Part shown: one piece after another, positions 1-7,975 of the stretch | Numbering within the stretch: the stretch's first letter is position 1 | How the letters are laid out: each line of letters begins with the position of its first letter | From: Bacteroidota bacterium | GTDB taxonomy: Bacteria > Bacteroidota > Bacteroidia > Chitinophagales > Chitinophagaceae | Direction: 5' to 3' | NCBI GenBank assembly: GCA_016183765.1 | Contig: JACPEA010000013.1 | Coordinates: 62,001 to 126,000 of the forward strand | Length of the DNA: 64,000 nt | Program-made: the position numbers and the translations under genes | Notes under the pieces: model-generated | Seen by the model: the letters and a program-made list of their open reading frames with translations, nothing else | What the model was told of the DNA's origin: nothing | Database searches by the model: none

Positions 1-197
1 CCTTTAATCACCGGGCCCATGAGCTCTACCTGCGACTGGGTTATGAGCAGGTGGGTATCCTGAAAGACTATGTCAGCAAGGGTTACGATGAAATATTTCT
101 GCGTAAAACCCGTGGTTCGTGGAATGATTTCAAAAAACAAAAGCAGGTAAATGCGTACATTGCGTCACCGAAACGCACAGACAAACCCAAATTATAA
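1..197 (+). CDS. GNAT-like N-acetyltransferase, C-terminal end only
   Basis: The gene enters from the left edge; the readable frame starts at base 3 and ends with TAA at 195-197, giving about 64 residues. The fragment carries the pattern of the last strand and helix of GNAT acetyltransferases: an Asn-x-x-Ala-x-x-Leu-Tyr-x-x-Leu-Gly-Tyr segment, a Gly, then a hydrophobic strand ending in an Asp/Glu-Ile-Phe-Leu pattern. That fold normally transfers an acetyl group from acetyl-CoA to an amine, but the acetyl-CoA loop lies outside the window, so substrate and activity cannot be judged. The basic tail (about 25 residues rich in Lys and Arg) follows the fold. Only 18 bases separate it from eno, so the two may be co-transcribed. 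Confidence 0.55.
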   Translation, partial: FNHRAHELYLRLGYEQVGILKDYVSKGYDEIFLRKTRGSWNDFKKQKQVNAYIASPKRTDKPKL

Positions 198-1508
<1,311 letters not shown>

Positions 1509-1585
1509 GCTAAGAGCTTTTGGCTGTGAGCTGTGAGCAAAATATTTTTGACTCGCAGCTCATAGCTGGCTGCTCACAGCCGGTT
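1509..1585 (+). repeat. Heptad palindromic array, GCTGTGA word
   Basis: Eleven consecutive 7-base words fill this stretch, beginning on the base after the eno stop codon. The left side uses words such as GCTAAGA and GCTGTGA (twice in tandem); the right side uses complementary words such as GCTCATA and GCTCACA. GGCTGTGAGC near 1522 pairs with GCTCACAGCC near 1571, so the transcript could fold into a hairpin. It may serve as the eno terminator, but no U-tract follows. Confidence 0.75.
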
Positions 1586-1672
1586 TCTCCACACCTGTTG
1601 ATTAGTTGTTTGCTTGTTCGGAATACTAATTTTCTATTTTTACCACAGTAGTAAAAAATCTTTTCACCTATC

Positions 1673-1975
1673 ATGAAAAAAACAGCTGCCATACTTACCA
1701 ACAAATACCTGGTAGCATCCGTTTTTTTTGTGGTGTGGATGCTGTTCTTTGACCAGCGTGATTATTTTCAGCAGCGCGAAAGGCAGGCCGAGCTCGATAA
1801 ACTGGAGGCCAAAAAGCGCTATTATGTACAGGAGATAGAAAAGACCAAAAAACAGCTGCAGGACCTGCAGAACAGCCCCACCGCCCTCGAAAAATTCGCC
1901 CGTGAACGTTACCTGATGAAGCGTGATGGCGAGGATATCTATATCATTGAAGATTCTGCTGACCTGAAAAAATAA
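1673..1975 (+). CDS. FtsB/DivIC-family septum formation protein
   Basis: A 100-residue protein with the layout of FtsB/DivIC: a short cytoplasmic N-terminus, one membrane segment at about residues 12-27 (Val-Ala-Ser-Val-Phe-Phe-Val-Val-Trp), then a highly charged coiled coil to about residue 75 rich in Glu, Lys and Gln, and a C-terminal Ala-Arg-Glu-Arg-Tyr-Leu-Met-Lys segment like the conserved end of the family. Members bridge FtsL and FtsQ in the divisome at mid-cell. Position directly after eno is shared with ftsB in many bacteria, which supports the call. No enzyme motif is expected. I cannot tell whether it is the FtsB or DivIC paralogue. Confidence 0.85.
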   Translation: MKKTAAILTNKYLVASVFFVVWMLFFDQRDYFQQRERQAELDKLEAKKRYYVQEIEKTKKQLQDLQNSPTALEKFARERYLMKRDGEDIYIIEDSADLKK

Positions 1976-1990
1976 ATTTCCCGTAAAAAC

Positions 1991-2008
1991 GTTGGCCGGC
2001 CGGTCAAC
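1991..2008. repeat. 18-base GC-rich near-palindrome
   Basis: GTTGGCCGG and CCGGTCAAC meet with a single mismatched pair. It lies 15 bases after the FtsB-like stop codon and before a T/C-rich run, so it could be a weak terminator or a protein-binding site. Nothing further supports either role. Confidence 0.3.
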
Positions 2009-2079
2009 AATATTCTTTTCCCTTCCCCGTTTTATATACACGCCGTATCCTCTTATTTTAAGATGTGTTATCCCGTGTT

Positions 2080-2298
2080 ATGAAAAAAATCAAGGAAGAG
2101 GATCTGATCCTGTATTTGTACAAGGATTGTTCACCCAAAGTGAGTGCCACCATAGAAGCGGCGCTGGAAGAAGACCTGGAACTGTACAACCGGTTACAGG
2201 TACTGCGCCGCACCATACGCCAGTTGGACAAGCTCAAACTCAAATCACCCTCCAAACTGTCTGTCAAAACCATTCTGCAGCACGCCAACCGGAAATAG
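2080..2298 (+). CDS. Small acidic protein resembling an anti-sigma N-terminus
   Basis: I read the start at ATG 2080 (72 residues, beginning Met-Lys-Lys-Ile-Lys-Glu-Glu-Asp) in preference to a GTG five codons upstream. The first 45 residues match the look of short helical segments at the N-terminus of anti-sigma factors: a Leu-x-x-Tyr-Leu-Tyr stretch, a Ser-Pro, an alternating Ile-Glu-Ala-Ala-Leu-Glu-Glu-Asp helix and a Leu-x-x-Leu-Arg-x-x-Ile helix. There is no His-x3-Cys-x2-Cys zinc motif and no membrane segment, so it is not a complete anti-sigma protein. The Lys-rich tail is about 20 residues long. No sigma factor is next to it. Function unknown; it may be a cytoplasmic partner-binding protein. 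Confidence 0.55.
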   Translation: MKKIKEEDLILYLYKDCSPKVSATIEAALEEDLELYNRLQVLRRTIRQLDKLKLKSPSKLSVKTILQHANRK

Positions 2299-2373
2299 GA
2301 AGTTCCTGCCGGCGGTTTGTTTGCGTTCTGCTGTCCGCAGTTGAAAATTCATGCCAATTATTGCACTGCAGCG

Positions 2374-2403
2374 TTTGTATCACCCTGTTTTGAAGTACAT
2401 TTA
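2374..2403 (+). promoter_or_regulatory. Candidate Bacteroidota promoter for the esterase gene
   Basis: TTTG at 2374-2377 and TACATTTA at 2396-2403 are separated by 18 bases, close to the TTTG-N19-21-TAnnTTTG pattern; the last base of the downstream box differs. An AAGGAG at 2416-2421 lies only two bases from the ATG at 2424, an unusual Shine-Dalgarno-like element for this genome. Confidence 0.4.
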
Positions 2404-2423
2404 GCTTCACTAAAAAAGGAGAT

Positions 2424-3314
2424 ATGAAAACTGTTTTTTGCAAGATCCCTTTGCTGTTACTGGTTTTGTTCCTGAGCGTATCATCCATGGCACAAGTCCA
2501 GGGTAAAGTATACGAGACCAGAACGGTCAGGAGCGCCATCATGGGCAAAGAGGTTCATTATAGCCTGTACCTGCCTGCTGATTACGAAAGTTCCAGTCGT
2601 ACTTATCCCGTAGTGTACCTGTTGCATGGGTATACAGACGATAACACGGGCTGGCTGCAGTTCGGAGAGATCAACCGGTATGCCGATAAAGCCATTGCAG
2701 AAGGCACGATCCCCCCCATGATCATCGTTATGCCTGATGCAGATTCTACCTGGTACATCAATGCTTATGATGGCAAAGAACGATACGAAGATTTTTTTGT
2801 GAAAGAATTCATGCCTTCGATCGAAAAGACTTACCGCATCAAGGCTGAAAAGAGATACCGCGGTGTTGCGGGATTGTCGATGGGTGGTTATGGAACACTG
2901 ATCCTGTCGCTCAAACATCCTGAATTGTTTGCCGCTGCTGCACCGCTGAGCGCCGCTGTATTAGATGATGATGCGATAGTCGGTACGCCGGAAGCCAGTT
3001 GGGCCCGCACGTTCGGACAGTTATACGGCCGCGACCTGAAAGGCAAAGACCGGCTGACCAAAGCCTGGTATGATAATTCCATCCTCAAGATCGTTGAAAC
3101 CCAATCGGTGGATGACCTGAAAAAGGTCCGCTACTGGATCGATTGCGGCGATGATGATTTTCTTACCAAGGGCAATTGCCTGTTGCATATTGCGCTCACT
3201 GAAAAACGCGTGCCGCATGAATACCGTGTTCGCGATGGCGCCCATACCTGGACCTACTGGCGTACCGGCATTACCGATGCCCTGAAATTCATCGGTGAAA
3301 GTTTTCATCAATAG
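2424..3314 (+). CDS. Exported esterase, alpha/beta hydrolase (esterase D/FrmB-like)
   Basis: A 296-residue protein with a clear signal peptide (hydrophobic residues 8-20, then Ser-Met-Ala-Gln, cleavage near residue 24). The mature part has the putative esterase fold: an oxyanion segment Val-Tyr-Leu-Leu-His-Gly-Tyr, the nucleophile elbow Gly-Leu-Ser-Met-Gly-Gly-Tyr-Gly, an acidic segment with Asp-Cys-Gly-Asp-Asp-Asp, and the catalytic His in Gly-Ala-His-Thr-Trp-Thr-Tyr-Trp. Similar proteins include feruloyl esterases, S-formylglutathione hydrolase and mycolyltransferase-like enzymes; export argues for hydrolysis of an ester in the periplasm or outside the cell rather than formaldehyde detoxification. 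It stands alone, with its own promoter candidate and a downstream hairpin. Substrate is not predictable. Confidence 0.85.
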   Translation: MKTVFCKIPLLLLVLFLSVSSMAQVQGKVYETRTVRSAIMGKEVHYSLYLPADYESSSRTYPVVYLLHGYTDDNTGWLQFGEINRYADKAIAEGTIPPMIIVMPDADSTWYINAYDGKERYEDFFVKEFMPSIEKTYRIKAEKRYRGVAGLSMGGYGTLILSLKHPELFAAAAPLSAAVLDDDAIVGTPEASWARTFGQLYGRDLKGKDRLTKAWYDNSILKIVETQSVDDLKKVRYWIDCGDDDFLTKGNCLLHIALTEKRVPHEYRVRDGAHTWTYWRTGITDALKFIGESFHQ

Positions 3315-3324
3315 TTGATCGAAT

Positions 3325-3364
3325 CGTGCTTTTGTGTATCGATGAAACGGTTCACAAAAGCACG
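3325..3364. terminator. Hairpin between esterase and nth
   Basis: A perfect 12-base stem (CGTGCTTTTGTG against CACAAAAGCACG) with a 16-base loop lies 11 bases after the esterase stop and 20 bases before nth. The following tract is only moderately T-rich, so it may be an attenuating or weak terminator. Confidence 0.5.
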
Positions 3365-3384
3365 GTTTAGCAGTATTTGTTTCG

Positions 3385-4032
3385 ATGACAAAAAAAGAAC
3401 GTTACCGGTTAATCCTGGACTATTTCCAGAAGAACGTGCCTGATGCGGAAACGGAACTTATCTACGACAATCCGTTTCAGCTGCTGGTGGCTGTGATATT
3501 GTCGGCACAGTGCACGGATAAACGTGTGAACCTTACTACACCAGCCATTTTCGAACGCTATCCCGGTCCGGAACAGATGGCCAAAGCCACATTTGATGAA
3601 TTGTTCCCGCTGATCCGGAGTATTTCCTATCCCAACAACAAGACCAAACACCTGATCGGTATGGCTAACATGCTGCTGGAACAATTCGGCGGCAATGTAC
3701 CCATGACAGTAGATGAACTGGTAAAACTCCCCGGCGTAGGCAGAAAAACGGCTAACGTGATCACCAGCGTGATCGATGAACAGCCCAATATGGCCGTGGA
3801 TACACATGTGTTCCGGGTAAGTAAAAGGTTGGGATTGGTATCACAGAAAGCCTCTACGCCGCTGGCAGTAGAAAAAGAGCTGATCAAACATATACCCAAA
3901 GAAATGGTGCACAAAGCGCATCACTGGCTGATCCTGCACGGACGTTATGTTTGCCTTGCCCGAAATCCCAAATGTGGCGAATGTATGTTTACGGAGGTCT
4001 GCACGTATTACCGGAAGAACCGTGAGGCGTGA
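3385..4032 (+). CDS. nth: Endonuclease III
   Basis: Base-excision repair DNA glycosylase/AP lyase that removes oxidised pyrimidines. The 215-residue protein has the helix-hairpin-helix Leu-Pro-Gly-Val-Gly-Arg-Lys-Thr-Ala-Asn with catalytic Lys121, the catalytic Asp139 in Val-Asp-Thr-His-Val-Phe-Arg, and four Cys near the C-terminus spaced C-x6-C-x2-C-x5-C for the [4Fe-4S] cluster. Length matches the family. The last codons (Arg-Glu-Ala-stop) are already part of the heptad array that follows: GTGAGGC starts at 4022 and the TGA at 4030-4032 sits inside the second word. The C-terminus may therefore have been redefined by the array. Confidence 0.97.
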   Translation: MTKKERYRLILDYFQKNVPDAETELIYDNPFQLLVAVILSAQCTDKRVNLTTPAIFERYPGPEQMAKATFDELFPLIRSISYPNNKTKHLIGMANMLLEQFGGNVPMTVDELVKLPGVGRKTANVITSVIDEQPNMAVDTHVFRVSKRLGLVSQKASTPLAVEKELIKHIPKEMVHKAHHWLILHGRYVCLARNPKCGECMFTEVCTYYRKNREA

Positions 4033-4178
4033 GTGGTGAGTGGTGAGTAGGAAGTTGGCAATGGGCAATTGGGAGTAGCAAACCATTCACAATTCACAAT
4101 TGACCTGAGTTGTGAATGGCCAATATGTATCGAATCTTCTCACTCCCTACTCACCACTCACAATTGACGATTCATGCC
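4022..4178. repeat. Heptad palindromic array, GTGARTS word, between nth and yjbR
   Basis: Twenty-two 7-base words in unbroken register fill the gap between two convergent genes. The left side carries GTGAGTG (twice) and GTGAGTA, then GGCAATG and GGCAATT; the middle has ATTCACA twice; the right side has CACTCCC, TACTCAC, CACTCAC and GATTCAT, complementary to the left. Seen from either strand the array begins at a gene end: the nth stop lies inside it and the yjbR stop (4179-4181) abuts it. It could act as a bidirectional terminator. Confidence 0.8.
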
Positions 4179-4505
4179 TCAGTTTTTCCCTCTTACGAGT
4201 TCATACGAGTGATCGATAAATGCTTTCAGTTCTTTTCCGGGAATGGCGCCATCCACCACAACGGTATTCCAGTGTTTTTTATTCATGTGGAAGCCGGGTA
4301 ATACATGATCAGGGTATTCCTCCCGTAACTCAATGGCCCGGTCGGGTTGGCATTTTACATTGAACCGGAGCGGGTGGTTATCCAGACCGGCCAGCAGAAA
4401 AATTTTTCCGTTCACTTTGAACACGAGTGTGTTGGGCCCGAAGGGCAGGGCTTCTTCCACGCCTGGTTTCTGCAGGCAGTAGTCACGTAATTGTTCAATA
4501 TCCAT
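4179..4505 (-). CDS. MmcQ/YjbR-family protein
   Basis: A 108-residue cytoplasmic protein of the MmcQ/YjbR family, which folds like a double-wing DNA-binding domain, though its molecular role is not established. The family signature is visible in order: an N-terminal helix with Leu-x-x-Tyr-Cys-Leu-x-Lys-Pro-Gly-Val-Glu-Glu, the Pro-Phe-Gly-Pro-x-x-x-Val-Phe-Lys-Val strand, a Leu-x-x-Lys-Cys-Pro/Gln segment with an Arg-Phe-Asn-Val-Lys-Cys core, and the conserved Lys-Lys-His-Trp-Asn-Thr-Val followed by a Leu-x-x-x-Ile-x-x-Ser-Tyr helix. Full length. It lies downstream of korA on the same strand but a strong terminator separates the two, so it probably has its own promoter. Confidence 0.85.
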   Translation of the reverse strand: MDIEQLRDYCLQKPGVEEALPFGPNTLVFKVNGKIFLLAGLDNHPLRFNVKCQPDRAIELREEYPDHVLPGFHMNKKHWNTVVVDGAIPGKELKAFIDHSYELVRGKN

Positions 4506-4516
4506 GTGGTTAAAAT

Positions 4517-4557
4517 AAAAAAGCCCTGCGGGTAAAACAAATCCGCAGGGCTTTTTT
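4517..4557. terminator. Strong bidirectional intrinsic terminator
   Basis: A perfect 15-base stem (AAAAAAGCCCTGCGG and its complement) encloses an 11-base loop; A- and T-runs on the two sides give a U-tract in both directions. It follows the korA stop on the minus strand by about 15 bases. Confidence 0.9.
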
Positions 4558-4571
4558 ATTTTGAAAAGATA

Positions 4572-6419
4572 TTACAACATCTTTTTAATGGTGCTGATCA
4601 GCTCTCCTTTGGTGATAGGGATACCCATCACTTTATTGTAAGCTTTGGCATCCACCAGGAACTGGTCGCGGATGATCTTCACCAGCTGGCCGTTGTTGAT
4701 CTCGGGGATCAGCACTTTTTCGAAGTTACCGATGATCTCTCCGAGATTTTTCGGGAAAGGACGCATGTAACGGATATGTGCATGGCTTACGGAATGACCT
4801 TCGGCCTGCAGTTCCAGTACGGCGCTCTTGATGGAACCATAGGTAGATCCCCATCCCAGTACCAGTACCTTTCCTTTTTCGGCGCCGCTGTCTATCTTCT
4901 GTAAAGGAATATAGTCTGCGATCTTGTCAACCTTGGCCTGGCGGGTATTCACCATGTGCTGGTGGTTCTCAGGTTCGTAGTTGATATTGCCGGTAATATC
5001 CTGTTTCTCCAGGCCACCGATCCTGTGTTCCAGTCCGGGTGTACCGGGAATAGCCCAGGGACGTGCCAGTTTCTCATCCCTTCTGTAGGGCTGGAACTTG
5101 GGTTCGTCATCAGCCAATCCTTTTTTGAAACTTACCTTGATCTCAGGTAAGTCTGCAGCGGTCGGGAATTTCCAGGGTTCTGCACCGTTGGCAATATAAC
5201 CGTCGCTCAGGATGATCACGGGTGTCATATGTTGTACCGCAATACGTACGGCTTCATAAGCTACTTCAAAACAGTCGCTGGGTGTAGAGGAAGCCACGAT
5301 CGGCATCGGGCACTCACCGTTACGACCGTAGTAGGCCTGTAACAGGTCGCTCTGCTCGGTCTTGGTGGGCAAACCGGTAGAAGGTCCGCCTCTCTGTATG
5401 TTCACGATCACCAGCGGAATTTCCAGCATTACGGCCAGTCCCATGGCTTCTGTTTTCAGCGCCATACCTGGTCCGGAAGTGGAGGTGATACCCAGTGATC
5501 CGCCATAACTGGCTCCGATGGCCGATGCGATACCGGCGATCTCATCTTCTGCCTGGAAAGTGCGGATACCGAAGTTCTTATACTTGCTCAGTTCATGCAG
5601 GATATCGGAAGCAGGGGTGATGGGATAGGTGCCGAGGAAAATGGGCAGACCGCTTTTTTCTCCTGCTGCGACCAGTCCCATTGCCAGGGATTCATTACCC
5701 ATGATGCTGCGGTACAGGCCCGGCTCCATTTTGGCTTTCTCCACCTTGTAACGGGTAGTGAAAGTTTCAGTGGTATCACCATAGTTATAACCCGCCTGTA
5801 ATACTTTGATATTACTGTTGAGGATAACCGGTTTCTTACCGAATTTCTCTTTCAGGAACGCGATGGTGGTCTCCAGGCTGCGGTTGTACATCCAGTAGAT
5901 GAAACCGAGCACGAACATGTTCTTGGCGCGGTCCCTTTCCTTGTTACCCAGCTCCGGAAAATCTTTCAGCGCTTCGCGGGTAAGTTTGGTTACGTCGATT
6001 TTAATGACGTCAAAACTGCTGAGGCTATCGTCTTCCAGCGGATTTATTCCATCCGGATAATTGGCCAGGCGCAGGTTCTTTACGTCAAAACCTTCTGTGT
6101 TTACGATGATCTTACCTCCCGGTTTGATCGCTTTCAGGTTTACTTTCAGGGCGGCTGCATTCATGGCAACCAGTACATCGGCGATATCGCCCGGTGTAAA
6201 TACCTTGTTGGAGGAAAAGTGCAGCTGAAAACCACTCACACCCGGTAAAGTGCCGATCGGGGCACGTATCTCCGCCGGAAAGTCCGGGAAAGTGGCCAGG
6301 TCTATCCCCAGCATCGCGGTATTGTTGGTAAATTGTTGTCCGGTAAGCTGCATACCGTCTCCACTGTCGCCTGCAAATTTGATCACAACATCTTGCAGTA
6401 GTTCTTCTTGATTAGCCAT
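4572..6419 (-). CDS. korA: 2-oxoacid:ferredoxin oxidoreductase, fused gamma-alpha subunit (KorA type)
   Basis: Subunit of an enzyme that oxidatively decarboxylates a 2-oxoacid (probably 2-oxoglutarate) to the acyl-CoA with reduction of ferredoxin. The 615-residue protein has the gamma domain first (Ile-Lys-Phe-Ala-Gly-Asp-Ser-Gly-Asp-Gly-Met, residues 15-25, to about 190), then the alpha pyrimidine-binding domain with Tyr-Pro-Ile-Thr-Pro-Ala-Ser, Ala-Glu-Asp-Glu-Ile-Ala and the Thr-Ser-Gly-Pro-Gly segment, then the C-terminal domain. I start at 6419 and not at an in-frame ATG at 6512, because the conserved region begins there and a TAnnTTTG promoter box lies between the two. The TPP-binding beta subunit usually encoded next to it is absent on both sides. 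Confidence 0.9.
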   Translation of the reverse strand: MANQEELLQDVVIKFAGDSGDGMQLTGQQFTNNTAMLGIDLATFPDFPAEIRAPIGTLPGVSGFQLHFSSNKVFTPGDIADVLVAMNAAALKVNLKAIKPGGKIIVNTEGFDVKNLRLANYPDGINPLEDDSLSSFDVIKIDVTKLTREALKDFPELGNKERDRAKNMFVLGFIYWMYNRSLETTIAFLKEKFGKKPVILNSNIKVLQAGYNYGDTTETFTTRYKVEKAKMEPGLYRSIMGNESLAMGLVAAGEKSGLPIFLGTYPITPASDILHELSKYKNFGIRTFQAEDEIAGIASAIGASYGGSLGITSTSGPGMALKTEAMGLAVMLEIPLVIVNIQRGGPSTGLPTKTEQSDLLQAYYGRNGECPMPIVASSTPSDCFEVAYEAVRIAVQHMTPVIILSDGYIANGAEPWKFPTAADLPEIKVSFKKGLADDEPKFQPYRRDEKLARPWAIPGTPGLEHRIGGLEKQDITGNINYEPENHQHMVNTRQAKVDKIADYIPLQKIDSGAEKGKVLVLGWGSTYGSIKSAVLELQAEGHSVSHAHIRYMRPFPKNLGEIIGNFEKVLIPEINNGQLVKIIRDQFLVDAKAYNKVMGIPITKGELISTIKKML

Positions 6420-6439
6420 CGAGGAATAAATTGTGCCCG

Positions 6440-6447
6440 CAAAGTTA
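6440..6447 (-). promoter_or_regulatory. TAnnTTTG -7 box for korA
   Basis: TAACTTTG on the minus strand, 21 bases upstream of the chosen korA start, a typical spacing for this phylum. No good TTTG -33 box is visible. The box argues against translation from the upstream ATG at 6512. Confidence 0.5.
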
Positions 6448-6562
6448 CTGGATAACCGGGCATGAAAAACATGATTTTTAAAGGCTTGTAAGTTCGTTAT
6501 TTTTTCGCACATAACAAGCCGGTTTCTTGCAGAATCGGTACAATAATTACCTTCGCCGCCAA

Positions 6563-7423
6563 ATGAAAGATCCCGTTTTTACGCGTGTAACAAAAAATAC
6601 CCTCATAGTAGGGGTTTCCCTGGTGGTGGTGGGAATTGCCGGGCTGCTGTATGTTACCAACAGCCAGGCCCGCTTCCATGCTGCACCACCGGCTTCCGCC
6701 CCATCCCCCGGAACTGCGGCCAGTGGGGTGTTTACCTACGACAGCACTAAAAAATACATCTATCTCACCTTCGATGATGGTCCGCAGCTGGGTACGGTCA
6801 CCTGCTTCAACCTCTGTCGTGCAGAAGCGGTGAAAGCCAGTTTTTTCATGGTAGGACTGCATGCCAACCTGAAATCGGACGGGCGCGAGATCGTGAATAT
6901 GATCCGTTCGGCCTATCCCCGGGTAACGCTGGCCAACCACAGTTTTTCGCATGCCAATAACCAATACCTGAAATTTTACCACCACTCCGAGCAGGCAGCG
7001 GCCGATATGTTCCAGGCACAGCAGTCTTTGCAGGTACCCTACCTGATCGCCCGTTTGCCCGGTAACCGTGCCTGGGTAAGGCAAGGTGAGGTAAAAGCAA
7101 CCTCTCTTGCCCGCCCCCTGGCCAGGCTGCTGGACAGCGCCGGGTATAATGTGATCGGCTGGGACCTGGAATGGGATTTTAACCGCAAATCGGCCCGCCC
7201 GGTACAATCGTCGGTTACCCTTGCCCGTGAGGTTGACAGTGCATTTATTAAGAAAAATACCCATATTCCCAACCACCTGGTCATCCTTACCCACGACAGG
7301 ATGTTCCGCCGTCCCGGCGATTCGGATTCACTGGCCAAGTTCATCCGCATCCTGAAGCAGCACCCCGATTACGTGTTCGAAACAGTGGATCATTACCCCG
7401 GGCTGAAGAAACTGAGGCCGTGA
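6563..7423 (+). CDS. Membrane-anchored polysaccharide deacetylase (NodB domain)
   Basis: A carbohydrate esterase 4 family protein that removes acetyl groups from an N-acetylated glycan, perhaps peptidoglycan or a surface polysaccharide. From ATG 6563 it has 286 residues: one membrane segment at about residues 14-32, a Pro/Ala-rich linker, then a NodB domain with Tyr-Leu-Thr-Phe-Asp-Asp-Gly-Pro (metal and base Asp), the His-Ser-Phe-Ser-His metal motif, an Arg-Leu-Pro-Gly motif and a late Leu-Thr-His-Asp. A weaker TTG start lies at 6527. A near-match promoter box (TACCTTCG) at 6548-6555 suggests a very short leader. The stop TGA lies inside the first word of a heptad array, and the last codons have been copied twice downstream. 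Confidence 0.85.
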   Translation: MKDPVFTRVTKNTLIVGVSLVVVGIAGLLYVTNSQARFHAAPPASAPSPGTAASGVFTYDSTKKYIYLTFDDGPQLGTVTCFNLCRAEAVKASFFMVGLHANLKSDGREIVNMIRSAYPRVTLANHSFSHANNQYLKFYHHSEQAAADMFQAQQSLQVPYLIARLPGNRAWVRQGEVKATSLARPLARLLDSAGYNVIGWDLEWDFNRKSARPVQSSVTLAREVDSAFIKKNTHIPNHLVILTHDRMFRRPGDSDSLAKFIRILKQHPDYVFETVDHYPGLKKLRP

Positions 7424-7587
7424 GACGTGAATCGTGAGTCGTCAATCGTGAATCGGCAGTTGTGAGTGGTGAGTAGGGAGTGATCAGTTTACCATCACCC
7501 AATCACTGACGATTCACCACTCACCACTCAGGATTGACGTGTCAATTGGCAATTGTGAATGGGCAATCCGCTGTGCCCAATGGGGGG
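7403..7587 (+). repeat. Heptad array cassette, copy 1 (overlaps deacetylase 3' end)
   Basis: From the final deacetylase codons (Leu-Lys-Lys-Leu-Arg-Pro-stop) through a heptad array: words GTGAATC, GTGAGTC, GTCAATC, GTGAGTG, GTGAGTA and GGGAGTG on the left, then CACTGAC, GATTCAC, CACTCAC and GATTGAC on the right, followed by GGCAATT-like words. More than twenty words stay in register from 7420. Confidence 0.8.
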
Positions 7588-7752
7588 TTGAAGAAACTGG
7601 GGCCGTAAGACGTGAATCGTGAGTAGTGAGTGGGTGGTGGACACCCATTCACCATTCACAATTCACCCTCCCTACTGACCACTCACCACTCACGATTGAC
7701 GTGTCAATTGGCAATTGTGAATGGGCAATCTGCCCATTGCCCGATGGGAGAG
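7588..7752 (+). repeat. Heptad array cassette, copy 2
   Basis: Starts with a relic of the deacetylase end that still reads Gly-Leu-Lys-Lys-Leu-Gly-Pro-stop when begun just upstream, then repeats the array in diverged form (GTGAATC, GTGAGTA, GTGAGTG on the left; ATTCACC, CTCACCA on the right). Offset from copy 1 is 185 bases. Confidence 0.75.
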
Positions 7753-7893
7753 CTGAAGAAACTGGGGCCGTGAGATGGTAGCGGTGAGTGGGTAGTGAGT
7801 GGGTGGTGGATGACACCCTTTCACCATTCACCATTGACAATTCACCCTCCCTACTCACCACTCACCACTCACAACTGCCGATTCACGCCCCCC
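7753..7893 (+). repeat. Heptad array cassette, copy 3
   Basis: A third relic (Glu-Leu-Lys-Lys-Leu-Gly-Pro-stop) is followed by a further diverged array ending in GATTCACG-like words. Offset from copy 2 is 165 bases. Copies 1-3 account for nearly all of the 552-base gap 7424-7975; the remainder is the promoter region of the next gene. Confidence 0.75.
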
Positions 7894-7947
7894 GAATTTT
7901 AAAGTTTCCTTAAAGAATCCCCCCTTTAGAAGCCCCTGCTAATTCCG

Positions 7948-7955
7948 TATATTTG
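7948..7955 (+). promoter_or_regulatory. TAnnTTTG -7 box for the Bax inhibitor-1 family gene
   Basis: TATATTTG ends 20 bases before the ATG at 7976. TTTA at 7925-7928, 19 bases upstream, is a one-mismatch -33 box, so both elements have family spacing. Confidence 0.6.
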
Positions 7956-7975
7956 TACTTACTAAAATCTAAACT

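Noticed and set aside
6420..6512. N-terminal extension of korA by 31 codons
   Set aside because: The conserved gamma domain starts just after the ATG at 6419, and a promoter box lies inside the proposed extension.
7424..7900. CRISPR array or small protein genes in the repeat-rich gap
   Set aside because: The units are 7 bases long, degenerate and palindromic, with no constant repeat and unique spacers and no cas gene nearby; the short frames that cross it only translate the words.
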